From positions 1 through 28,946 of the forward strand of contig JAYOFM010000041.1 of the NCBI GenBank assembly GCA_038117225.1: 28,946 nt of DNA, written 5' to 3'. Position numbers and translations under genes: made by a program. Shown piece by piece: positions 23,301 to 28,946 of this stretch. The number at the start of each line of letters is the position of its first letter. The first letter of the stretch is position 1. This DNA comes from JAYOFM01 sp038117225. GTDB lineage: Bacteria; Pseudomonadota; Alphaproteobacteria; Rhodospirillales; Casp-alpha2. The notes below the pieces were generated by a model. The model was given only the letters and a program-made list of their open reading frames with translations, had not been told where the DNA came from and did no database searches.

Positions 23301-23864
23301 CTGTGCAGCGAACGGGATGACTTGGTACAGGCAATCGAGAAGCTGCGGCGCGGCATCAACGAGCTGAACCGCGAGGGCCGGCAACGGTTGCTGAAATCCT
23401 TCGAGGAGGTCAACGAGCATTTCCAGGAACTGTTCGTGCGTCTGTTTGGCGGTGGCCGGGCGCACCTGACGCTGACCGATTCCGATGATCCGCTCGAAGC
23501 CGGGCTGGAAATCATGGCCAGCCCACCGGGCAAGCGTCTGCAGGTGCTGTCATTGTTGTCCGGCGGTGAGCAGGCTTTGACCGCGACCGCGCTGCTGTTC
23601 TCGGTGTTTCTGACCAATCCGGCGCCGATCTGCGTTCTCGACGAGGTCGATGCGCCGCTGGACGACGCCAACGTCGATCGCTTCTGCAGCATGCTGGAAG
23701 AGATGGCGCAAGCACAGAAAACACGCTTCCTGATTATCACCCACCATCGCATGACCATGGCCCGCATGGAGCGTCTGTACGGGGTGACGATGACCGAGCG
23801 AGGTGTTTCGCAATTGGTCTCGGTCGACCTACGGCGTGCAGAGGAACTGCGCCAAACGGCCTGA
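20400..23864 (+). CDS. smc: Chromosome segregation ATPase SMC
   Basis: The 1154-residue protein has the complete SMC layout. The Walker A motif is GPNGCGKSN (32-40), with GETSAKQMRGGEMDDVIFAG after it. Two long coiled-coil arms (about 170-490 and 630-1000, Ala/Glu/Arg-rich) flank a compact hinge (about 500-625) with LVSRAGALWRWDGY. The C-terminal head has the signature LSGGEQ (1053-1058) and Walker B VLDEVDAPLDD. SMC dimers with ScpA and ScpB load near the origin and organise the chromosome. The start is TTG 20400, with AGGGA about 10 bases upstream; MLHFSKLRLSGFKSFVDP is the family's usual start. Poly-alanine runs lie in the first coiled coil near residue 263. Assignment is certain. Confidence 0.97.
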   Translation: MLHFSKLRLSGFKSFVDPVDIKIDVGLTGIVGPNGCGKSNLVEALKWVMGETSAKQMRGGEMDDVIFAGTSERPARNIAEVMITLDNAERAALAQFNDSELLEVSRRIEREKGSVYRVNGKDVRARDVQLLFADQATGARSTALVSQGRIGAIIAAKPTERRTLLEEAAGITGLHSRRHEAELRLRAADGNLERLEDILVTLEAQMLGLKKQARQATRYRNLSEHIRRAEATLFHIRWIAAEGDLEKTRLALDAAETAVNLLAAAAAAAATKQAEAATQVPALRDAEAEAAAALQRLVLAREGLDADEQRAVQALRDRQARLEQVAADLGREQVLAEDAGTSINRLSGERDKIEADRIGEDDLRAEARAALEQADASVSALEQTLSDTTREVADGEARKRTLINRLSELGQRRQRLSTRAADIETQRAGEAADAQAIDEATQADSRVANAHAVLEAARSGAEQASERRRTASAAWEETRAALQTREAATTRLEAEENALAAMLDRGAPDMWPPLIDAISVAPGFEAALGAALGEDLDAPADEAAPVHWRTRDPFGAPPALPAGAAPLASQVTAPPALARRLSQIGIVDDIATGDRLAAGLQPGQRLVSRAGALWRWDGYTVTDGAATTAAVRLEQRNRLIDVRDSLRDAEANARKARDAAEAARTLFDQSEVEDREARKAAAEAQIAHDQARDAAAGIREKRAALESRRNALSQQAQAVAEELAETETQLAASQAEQAALPDVDAARRRADACRADLAEKREQQTGCRRRYDDIERRARDRDQRLADIGREITSWSDRKTAAETKRGELETRRTTLEAERQTLEKLPAEIAERRGGLMDTIEQAEATRKAAADTLASAENELANADRALRKAEADLASAREERVRIEGHLEQARQACHAIAERVADRLDCRPDQLFELAELADDKPLPSVEDAERKAERLIRERETMGPVNLRAEHEMQELSEQIEMLCSERDDLVQAIEKLRRGINELNREGRQRLLKSFEEVNEHFQELFVRLFGGGRAHLTLTDSDDPLEAGLEIMASPPGKRLQVLSLLSGGEQALTATALLFSVFLTNPAPICVLDEVDAPLDDANVDRFCSMLEEMAQAQKTRFLIITHHRMTMARMERLYGVTMTERGVSQLVSVDLRRAEELRQTA

Positions 23865-23929
23865 ACCGGGCCATGCGGCCGGCCACCTTGGCATGGATTC
23901 GCTCGATATTTAGCGTGTAGCAGGCAGGC

Positions 23930-24322
23930 ATGAGCGACGAATCTCAGGAACCCGAACTGCCCGACGATCTGCGGGCCATGGGCCAACGCTTGAAAGACGG
24001 CCGGAAACCGGCGGATTCCGGGGGTTTTGCACAATCTCGCCTAACCCCCAAACAAGGTTCCGCACTCGGCCTTGCCTTTCGGGTGTCTGTCGAGTTAGTT
24101 TCCGCGCTGGCCGTCGGTTTGGGTATCGGTTGGTTGCTCGATGAGTGGCTCGATACGCGACCGTGGCTGATGCTGGTTTTCATCGTCCTTGGCGGTGCGG
24201 CGGGTATCATGAACGTCTATCGCATGGCCTCGGGATACGGTTACGCGGTCGGCTACCAGAAGCAGGGCGACGCCAACAAGGGCGGCGCTGACGACGATCA
24301 GGGGACCGGATCCGTTGGCTGA
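23930..24322 (+). CDS. atpI: AtpI, ATP synthase assembly protein
   Basis: The 130-residue protein has a charged N-terminal region, then two membrane segments (about 45-70 and 79-98) separated by the conserved acidic turn GWLLDEWLDTRPW, and a hydrophilic tail. This is the AtpI pattern. AtpI helps assemble the c-ring and is encoded first in F0 operons. It starts 65 bases after smc with a weak ribosome site (AGGC). TTGGCA at 23888-23893 and a GANTC site at 23896-23900 lie just upstream, but no good -10 at the proper distance was found. Its TGA overlaps the atpB start by eight bases. Confidence 0.9.
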   Translation: MSDESQEPELPDDLRAMGQRLKDGRKPADSGGFAQSRLTPKQGSALGLAFRVSVELVSALAVGLGIGWLLDEWLDTRPWLMLVFIVLGGAAGIMNVYRMASGYGYAVGYQKQGDANKGGADDDQGTGSVG

Positions 24323-25049
24323 AAAACACAGCCCCCTCGCGCAGTTCGAGATCAAGACGTTGGTGCCGATTCAACTCGGCGATATCGACGTCTCGTTCAC
24401 CAACTCATCCGCCTTCATGGTGGCCACGGTGCTGACCATCAGTGCCTTCCTGGTGCTTGGCATGCGCCGCAACGCAATGGTGCCGGGCCGCTGGCAATCG
24501 ATCGCTGAATTGAGCTACGTGTTCATCGCCGGCCTGTTGAAAGACACGGTGGGCAGCGAGGGTCGCGCCTATTTCCCATTCATCTTCTCGGTCTTCATGT
24601 TCGTGCTGGTGGGCAATCTGTGGGGCATGGTGCCCTACAGCTTCACCTTTACCAGCCACATCGTGGTCACCTTCGCCATGGCGTTATTCGTCTTTATCGG
24701 CGTCACGTTGATCGCGCTGGCCAAGCACAAGATGCACTTTTTTTCGTTCTTCATGCCGCCGGGCGTGCCGATGATCATGGCGCCGCTGCTGATTCCGATC
24801 GAGATCATCTCCTACCTATCGCGCCCCATCAGCCTCAGCGTGCGGCTATTCGCCAACATGCTGGCCGGACACACGCTGTTGAAGGTGTTCGCCGGCTTCG
24901 TGATTTCGTTGGGCATCGTCGGTGGCTGGTTGCCGCTGGCCTTCGTCGTCGCGCTGACCGGTCTGGAGTTCGTCATCGCCTTTCTACAGGCCTTCGTTTT
25001 CACCATTCTCACCTGCCTCTACCTCAACGATGCGCTGCATCTCCATTGA
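24315..25049 (+). CDS. atpB: ATP synthase F0 subunit a
   Basis: The 244-residue integral membrane protein has five to six hydrophobic helices. The essential proton-channel arginine is Arg177 in LSVRLFANMLAGHTLLK. NLWGMVPYSFTFTSH and the C-terminus LNDALHLH are typical of alphaproteobacterial AtpB. Subunit a forms the two proton half-channels against the c-ring. The start is TTG 24315, inside the end of atpI, with AGGGGA about 10 bases upstream; no in-frame ATG is available before the first helix. Translational coupling to atpI is likely. atpE follows after 67 bases. Confidence 0.96.
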   Translation: MAEKHSPLAQFEIKTLVPIQLGDIDVSFTNSSAFMVATVLTISAFLVLGMRRNAMVPGRWQSIAELSYVFIAGLLKDTVGSEGRAYFPFIFSVFMFVLVGNLWGMVPYSFTFTSHIVVTFAMALFVFIGVTLIALAKHKMHFFSFFMPPGVPMIMAPLLIPIEIISYLSRPISLSVRLFANMLAGHTLLKVFAGFVISLGIVGGWLPLAFVVALTGLEFVIAFLQAFVFTILTCLYLNDALHLH

Positions 25050-25116
25050 GGATCGATAAGAGCCAGACGATCATCAACGTCATTCAACCTTAGAACAAAC
25101 GAGAGAGGGAATTTTC

Positions 25117-25341
25117 ATGGATATCGAAGCTGCAAAGCTCCTGGGTGCCGGTCTGGCCGTCATCGGGGTTATCGGTTCCGGTATTGGCATCGGCACCATC
25201 TTCGCCTCCTTCATTCAAGCAGTCGGTCGTAACCCGGCGGCTCAGGGCGCTGTGTTCCCGATGACGATGCTTGGTTTCGCGCTCGTCGAAGCCATTGCGC
25301 TGTTCGCGCTGGTTATCGCGCTGGTTATTCTGTTCGGCTAA
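25117..25341 (+). CDS. atpE: ATP synthase F0 subunit c
   Basis: The 74-residue protein is a hairpin of two membrane helices. It has the glycine-rich packing motif GSGIGIGTIFASF in helix 1, the polar loop GRNPAAQ (Arg38, Asn39, Pro40) and the proton-carrying Glu58 in GFALVEAIALFAL. The absence of the sodium-site residues favours H+ coupling. GAGAGGGA a few bases before ATG gives a strong ribosome site, in line with the roughly ten or more copies needed per enzyme. A stable hairpin follows the stop at 25347-25376 before the b' gene. Confidence 0.97.
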   Translation: MDIEAAKLLGAGLAVIGVIGSGIGIGTIFASFIQAVGRNPAAQGAVFPMTMLGFALVEAIALFALVIALVILFG

Positions 25342-25346
25342 CGATA

Positions 25347-25376
25347 CCGTCGGGGCTGCACGACGCAGCCCGGCGG
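25347..25376 (+). other. Intercistronic hairpin after atpE
   Basis: GGGCTGC (25353-25359), a five-base loop ACGAC and GCAGCCC (25365-25371) form a perfect seven-base-pair stem. With one bulged G it extends outward to CCGTC and GGCGG for about twelve pairs. No T-run follows, so it is unlikely to be a full terminator. Its place directly after the c-subunit gene suggests a 3' stabiliser or attenuator that raises atpE expression over the flanking genes. Confidence 0.6.
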
Positions 25377-25412
25377 ACGTTATTCTGAACCGCGAGACCC
25401 AAGAGGACGGCG

Positions 25413-25904
25413 ATGCCGCAACTCGATCCCACCAGCTTTGTGTCGCAGATTTTCTGGCTGGCCATCACCTTCGGCGTGACCTTCATTATCATGTGGCGGA
25501 TCGCCGTACCGAAGATCGCCGACGTGCTGGAAGCCCGACAATTCCGGATGAGCGAAAACCGCGAGCGCGCGGAAGAGTTTCAAAAGGAAGCCGAGGCCGC
25601 TCACGCCGCCTACGAGAAAGCCCTGGCCGATGCTCGGGCCGATGCCCAGGCGGAAATCGCACGGATCAACCAGGAATTGGCCGATAAGACGGCGGAGCAG
25701 GAAGCGGCGCTTAACGCACGGCTGAAGGAACGCATCGCCGAGAGCGAAAAGGCTATTGATGACGCCGTCGCCGCGGCCTTGGCCAATGTTCGCGACACCG
25801 CCGTCGAGGCCGCGACCGCGGCGGCCGAGAAGCTCAGTGGTGATAGTGTCGATGCCAACGCCGTCGCTGGCGCCGTTGACACGGCGCTCAAGGCACGCGG
25901 CTAA
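25413..25904 (+). CDS. atpG: ATP synthase F0 subunit b'
   Basis: The 163-residue protein has one N-terminal membrane helix (about 8-34, with SQIFWLAITFGVTFIIMW) followed by a long charged coiled coil rich in Ala, Glu and Lys. This is the b/b' stalk pattern. Its start PQLDPTSFVSQIFWLAI is typical of the b' form of photosynthetic and other alphaproteobacteria, which pairs with b in a heterodimeric peripheral stalk. The symbol atpG here means b', not the gamma subunit. It lies 71 bases after atpE, beyond the hairpin, with AGAGG before the ATG, and 20 bases before the b gene. Confidence 0.93.
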   Translation: MPQLDPTSFVSQIFWLAITFGVTFIIMWRIAVPKIADVLEARQFRMSENRERAEEFQKEAEAAHAAYEKALADARADAQAEIARINQELADKTAEQEAALNARLKERIAESEKAIDDAVAAALANVRDTAVEAATAAAEKLSGDSVDANAVAGAVDTALKARG

Positions 25905-25924
25905 GGCACCGGAGAGAGCCAATC

Positions 25925-26407
25925 ATGTTCCAAGATCCGACATTCTGGGTTCTCGTCGCCTTCGTCATCTTCATCGCTTTGATCGCCAAACCGCTCGGAC
26001 GCGGCGCGGGCGCGGCGCTCGACAAACGCGCCGACAAGATCAAGGCGGATTTGGACGAAGCAGAACGGGTTCGCGTGGAAGCGCAGGAACTGCTCGCCAG
26101 CTATCAGAAGAAGCAGCGCGAGGCCGCCCGCGACGCCGAGGACATCATCGCCGCCGCCAAGGAAGAAGCCGACCGTATCGCCAAACATGGCGCCGAGCGG
26201 CTTGAAGAAATCCTGGCGCGGCGTGAAAAGCAGGCGTTGGACCGCATCGGTCAGGCCGAGGAGAACGCCCGTGAGCAGGTCCGCATCTTTGCCGTCGAGG
26301 TCGCGATCGAAGCGACCCGCGCGGTATTGGAGACCCAGGTGGCCGGTGCCAAGGGCGACTCGCTGATCGATAAAGCCATCGCCGATCTTCCGGGCCGCCT
26401 GCATTAG
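25925..26407 (+). CDS. atpF: ATP synthase F0 subunit b
   Basis: The 160-residue protein begins MFQDPTFWVLVAFVIFIAL, a single membrane anchor, then a long charged coiled coil (about 30-140) and a C-terminal region for contact with delta. It is the b subunit of the peripheral stalk and partners the b' product just upstream. GGAGAG about 10 bases before the ATG supports the start. It is the last F0 gene and is closed by a strong terminator. The F1 genes are not in the window, as usual for alphaproteobacteria, where F0 and F1 form separate operons. Confidence 0.95.
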   Translation: MFQDPTFWVLVAFVIFIALIAKPLGRGAGAALDKRADKIKADLDEAERVRVEAQELLASYQKKQREAARDAEDIIAAAKEEADRIAKHGAERLEEILARREKQALDRIGQAEENAREQVRIFAVEVAIEATRAVLETQVAGAKGDSLIDKAIADLPGRLH

Positions 26408-26442
26408 ACGACCATTCAGCTCCTCTCCGGAGGCGCGATAAT

Positions 26443-26466
26443 GGGGTCCTTCGGGGCCCCTTTTTT
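26443..26466 (+). terminator. Intrinsic terminator of the atp F0 operon
   Basis: GGGGTCC (26443-26449), tetraloop TTCG, GGGCCCC (26454-26460) make a seven-pair stem with one T-G wobble, closed by a C(UUCG)G tetraloop. Six T residues follow at 26461-26466. This is a textbook Rho-independent terminator, 36 bases after the atpF stop. Confidence 0.93.
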
Positions 26467-26598
26467 GTTGCCGCGGGATCGGTGACGTTTTGCCGCGCAG
26501 GGCCCGCCGGTTTATGATGACGCTACCCAACGGGTGGCGTGGCCGATATGCTCGCCACCGCGCATCGGAACTGAAGCGTACCTGAAAGGTCCGACCAC

Positions 26599-27600
26599 AT
26601 GGCAAAATGGCGAAGGATGGCGAAATGGCTTTGCCCTAGCGCCCTGACGGTCGCGGCCTTGTTGGCGTGTGCCAGTGGCTACGCAGCGGAAACGGTCGAG
26701 TTCAGCGGCGAAATTCTGCTCGCGGCTCCGCCGCCCGGTTGGTCGGTACGCGGCGAACGGCGGGCAAACGGCATCGTCGCCAAGACCTACGAAGCGCCCT
26801 TTCGAGCTCGTGCACGCTGGCACGAAACCGTAACCTTCGAGACCATCCTCGGCGACAATACGACGAGCCTCGAAGAAGTCGAACAGGCCATTTACGCCAA
26901 ATACCGTGAGCGCTGTGCTGAGGTCGACGCACAGCCGGCCGAGCCGGTTCCTGGTGGCGTCCATGAGAGCGTCCTGATCTCGTTGCTGTGTCTGGCACCG
27001 AAGGGAATGAGCCCAGATGCCTCGACGGGCAACGCCATCGAGGCGGCCTTTGTCATGGTCAAGGTCATGCGAGGCGAGTTTAATGGCTATCGGATCGAGC
27101 GGGTCTGGCGGGGCCCCTTGAATTCCGCTGCCATGCCGGCGAATTCAAACGGCCGTCAAAGCAACTGGATGAATTACTTTGCCACTGTCCGCGTCTGCAA
27201 CACTCTGGTCGAGAATTGCGATCTACGATCCCTGCCATCCGCCGACTCCAACCCGCGATTCCGCACCATGCGTGAGGCAGCGGTTTCGGTGAAACCCGTA
27301 ATCGACATTGTGCTGGTATTGGACGGAGCGGAGAAAATCGGCCGGTTGACCGGCCAGGCGGAATTGTGTGGAGAGGACGTATCCGTGTTTCTGTCCAAGA
27401 TCGACCGCATGTTCGAGTTCGTAACGGCGAATGAGGACGACAAGGCGAAGGCGCTGGAGACTTTCCGCAAGGCGCTGACCGGGGGTCGCAACACGGCGCT
27501 CGGTAACGCGCCAGCCTGCGGTGACACCCTGAACGATTTTCGCGCTCATCCGACCCGGCCCGGCCGCTTCCCGAATTTCATCAACCGCGTTACTCGCTAG
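26599..27600 (+). CDS. Exported protein of unknown function, six cysteines in the mature part
   Basis: I do not recognise this 333-residue protein. It has a basic N-terminus and a hydrophobic stretch (about 11-30) ending LLACASGYAA, which can be read as a Sec signal cut near residue 29 or as an imperfect lipobox with Cys24. The mature part has Cys106, Cys131, Cys200, Cys207, Cys257 and Cys307, an even number that suggests disulfides in the periplasm. No catalytic motif is evident. ATG 26599 is chosen with AAAGG about 10 bases before; the first 30 bases are a near-repeat of ATGGCGAAATGG containing further ATGs. It begins after the atp terminator, and the C45 hydrolase gene follows 16 bases later, so the two may form an operon. 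Confidence 0.75.
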   Translation: MAKWRRMAKWLCPSALTVAALLACASGYAAETVEFSGEILLAAPPPGWSVRGERRANGIVAKTYEAPFRARARWHETVTFETILGDNTTSLEEVEQAIYAKYRERCAEVDAQPAEPVPGGVHESVLISLLCLAPKGMSPDASTGNAIEAAFVMVKVMRGEFNGYRIERVWRGPLNSAAMPANSNGRQSNWMNYFATVRVCNTLVENCDLRSLPSADSNPRFRTMREAAVSVKPVIDIVLVLDGAEKIGRLTGQAELCGEDVSVFLSKIDRMFEFVTANEDDKAKALETFRKALTGGRNTALGNAPACGDTLNDFRAHPTRPGRFPNFINRVTR

Positions 27601-27616
27601 CCGGGCTGGCCGCGCG

Positions 27617-28687
27617 ATGTCCGCCCCCATTCATCCCCTGACGGTTCGCGGCGATGCCTATGCCGTCGGTCGCGCCATTGGCGACGCCATCGCACCCCAC
27701 ATGCGCGCCGTCACCTTGGCGTCGGCGGAATTCAAGGCGCTGGATGAACGCTGGCGGGGCAGCGACTGGGTCGCCGAATTACTGGCGCGGGCAAGCGCCG
27801 CCTTCCCGGACATCCGCCGGGAACTGCAGGGCATGGCCGACGGCGCCGGTCTCGACTTTGATACGCTGTTCCTCTGGAACTGCCGTGGCGATCTTCGCTT
27901 CGAGGGTCAGGCGTCACCGCGCCTGACAGAAGCCCTGGCTAGCGGTTGCACGACGATTATGCGCCCCGCGCGTGATGGTTCGGACGCCGTGATCGCCCAC
28001 AATGAGGACGGCGCCGAGGAACTGGATGGCCACTGCTTCTGGGTGCGGGTCGAGCCCGAGGGCGGCGATGTGCCGTTCACCAGCTTTCTCTATCCCGGCA
28101 TGCTACCGGGTCACACCGTCGCGGTGAACGACGCTGGCCTAGTGCAGACCATCAACAACATCCGGCCCGGCGATCTGAAAAGCGGCGTGCCGCGCCACTT
28201 CATCGCCCGCGCGGTGCTGAATTGCCGACGCCTGGAGGATGCCGTGGACCTTCTAGAGCGCAATGATCGCGCAAGCGGGTTTCATCACGCGCTCGGCTCG
28301 GCATCGGAAGGACGGATTCTGTCGGTGGAAGCGCCGGCCAGTGGTTGTCAGGTCACCGAGGTGCGCGAACCCATGGCGCACGCCAATCACCTGATCAACC
28401 CGGCGCTGGCGGCGGTACCGCAAGTCGTCACCCAGTCCTCCGCCTTCCGCCAACAGGCGGCGGATGACATGGTCCGCGACGGGCGTCCGAGCGAAGATAT
28501 TCTGTTCCATAAAGGGGATCGAGCGACCACGTCGATCCATCGGCGGCCATCCGCGGAAGAAGACGATTATGGTTTCACTTTGGCGACCGCCGTCTTTCAA
28601 CTTTCGCCGGCGGGCGTTGAGTGGCGGCTTCATAAAGACGCGGCGACGCGCGATATGTTCCGAGGGTCGGTATCCCTCGACAACTGA
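27617..28687 (+). CDS. C45-family autoproteolytic acyltransferase/hydrolase
   Basis: The 356-residue protein matches the peptidase C45 / isopenicillin-N acyltransferase-like family of N-terminal nucleophile hydrolases. Near the start is YAVGRAIGDAI, then GMADGAGLDFDTLFLWNCRGDL. The expected self-cleavage site is Gly110-Cys111 in ASGCTTIM, and HNEDG (128-132) and VNDAGLVQTINNI follow. Cleavage would expose Cys111 as nucleophile. No signal peptide is seen, so it is probably cytoplasmic. The family includes amide hydrolases and acyltransferases; the natural substrate here is unknown. It starts 16 bases after the unknown exported gene and converges on the regulator gene with a 12-base gap. Confidence 0.87.
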   Translation: MSAPIHPLTVRGDAYAVGRAIGDAIAPHMRAVTLASAEFKALDERWRGSDWVAELLARASAAFPDIRRELQGMADGAGLDFDTLFLWNCRGDLRFEGQASPRLTEALASGCTTIMRPARDGSDAVIAHNEDGAEELDGHCFWVRVEPEGGDVPFTSFLYPGMLPGHTVAVNDAGLVQTINNIRPGDLKSGVPRHFIARAVLNCRRLEDAVDLLERNDRASGFHHALGSASEGRILSVEAPASGCQVTEVREPMAHANHLINPALAAVPQVVTQSSAFRQQAADDMVRDGRPSEDILFHKGDRATTSIHRRPSAEEDDYGFTLATAVFQLSPAGVEWRLHKDAATRDMFRGSVSLDN

Positions 28688-28699
28688 TGCCAGACCGGA

Positions 28700-28946
28700 T
28701 CAGGGTTGCGGGCTGGGGCGGTAGGCGCGAACTAATTCGAGAAATTTGAACTTCACGTCATCGTCGCCAATATCGTCGATAGCGCGCGCCAACTGGATGG
28801 TGCGACGCGATACCGCTTCGTTCGATGGCTCGGCGCCTTCTAATCCTTCGAAGAAACTCTCGATCGGCGTGCCGAGTATCTGCGCCATGTCCCAGAGGCG
28901 GCTGGAACCGATGCGGTTCGTGCCCTTCTCATATTTTTGCACCTGC
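28700..28946 (-). CDS. Cro/CI (XRE) helix-turn-helix regulator, N-terminus beyond window
   Basis: The frame is open to the right edge, so the start and most of the DNA-binding domain are missing. The visible 81 residues start QVQKYEKGTNRIGSSRLWDMAQ, the end of an XRE helix-turn-helix as found in a common alphaproteobacterial regulator family, then LGTPIESFFEGLEG. The remainder is a charged helical C-terminus of about 45 residues ending RPSPQP. It would be a DNA-binding repressor or activator of about 130 residues in full. It converges on the C45 gene with a 12-base gap. Targets are unknown. Confidence 0.8.
   Translation of the reverse strand, partial: QVQKYEKGTNRIGSSRLWDMAQILGTPIESFFEGLEGAEPSNEAVSRRTIQLARAIDDIGDDDVKFKFLELVRAYRPSPQP

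Noticed and set aside
23871..23896. CCATGC and GCATGG arms between smc and atpI as a terminator
   Set aside because: The stem is six pairs with a 14-base loop and no T-run, too weak to call; the pairing could be chance.
1..28946. CRISPR array, insertion sequence, attachment site, tRNA or riboswitch
   Set aside because: No regularly spaced direct repeats, transposase frames, terminal inverted repeats or recognisable RNA folds were seen on either strand.

Overview
The window looks like a chromosomal segment of a GC-rich alphaproteobacterium, most likely of the Rhodospirillales type. The evidence is an F0-only ATP synthase operon (atpI-B-E-b'-b) closed by a terminator with no F1 genes, the upstream order mutY / DUF721 / DsbA-like / smc, a b' subunit, several GANTC (CcrM-type) sites between genes, and many CoA-ester catabolism and TRAP-type binding-protein genes. 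No tRNA, rRNA, insertion sequence, prophage or CRISPR array is visible. No gap between genes exceeds about 215 bases.

Positions 1-1834: the end of a WbpG-like sugar amidotransferase (surface glycan biosynthesis, cut by the window edge), then a convergent nitrilase-superfamily amidohydrolase.

Positions 1835-8478: a divergent regulatory region with a perfect 12-bp palindrome of the GntR/FadR-subfamily type. It leads a tight six-gene plus-strand operon: class III CoA-transferase, enoyl-CoA hydratase, HMG-CoA-lyase-like protein, acyl-CoA dehydrogenase, MmgE/PrpD protein and CitE-like lyase. Together these can activate an acid as a CoA ester, desaturate it, hydrate it and cleave it. Two different carbon-carbon lyases suggest a branched di- or hydroxy-carboxylate, but the substrate cannot be read from the sequence.

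Positions 8475-12535: a converging minus-strand operon with two adjacent acyl-CoA dehydrogenase genes (probably one heteromeric enzyme), a crotonase-fold protein lacking both usual catalytic glutamates, and a D-2-hydroxyacid dehydrogenase whose usual catalytic Glu position holds Tyr.

Positions 12656-16902: a membrane-anchored DctP-type binding protein, a small cytochrome c, a TAXI-type binding protein and a class III aminotransferase. No TRAP membrane subunits are present.

Positions 17011-26466: housekeeping genes. These are apt, a small helical protein resembling a histidine-less HPt domain, mutY (minus), a DUF721/DciA-like protein, an exported DsbA-family protein, smc, and atpI-atpB-atpE-b'-b. 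A strong hairpin follows atpE, and a textbook UUCG-loop terminator follows the b gene.

Positions 26599-28946: an unrecognised exported protein with six cysteines in its mature part, a C45-family self-processing hydrolase/acyltransferase, and the end of a Cro/CI-type regulator that runs off the right edge.

The least explained parts are the 2-8.5 kb CoA operon with its operator-like palindrome, and the opposing operon with its altered active sites.
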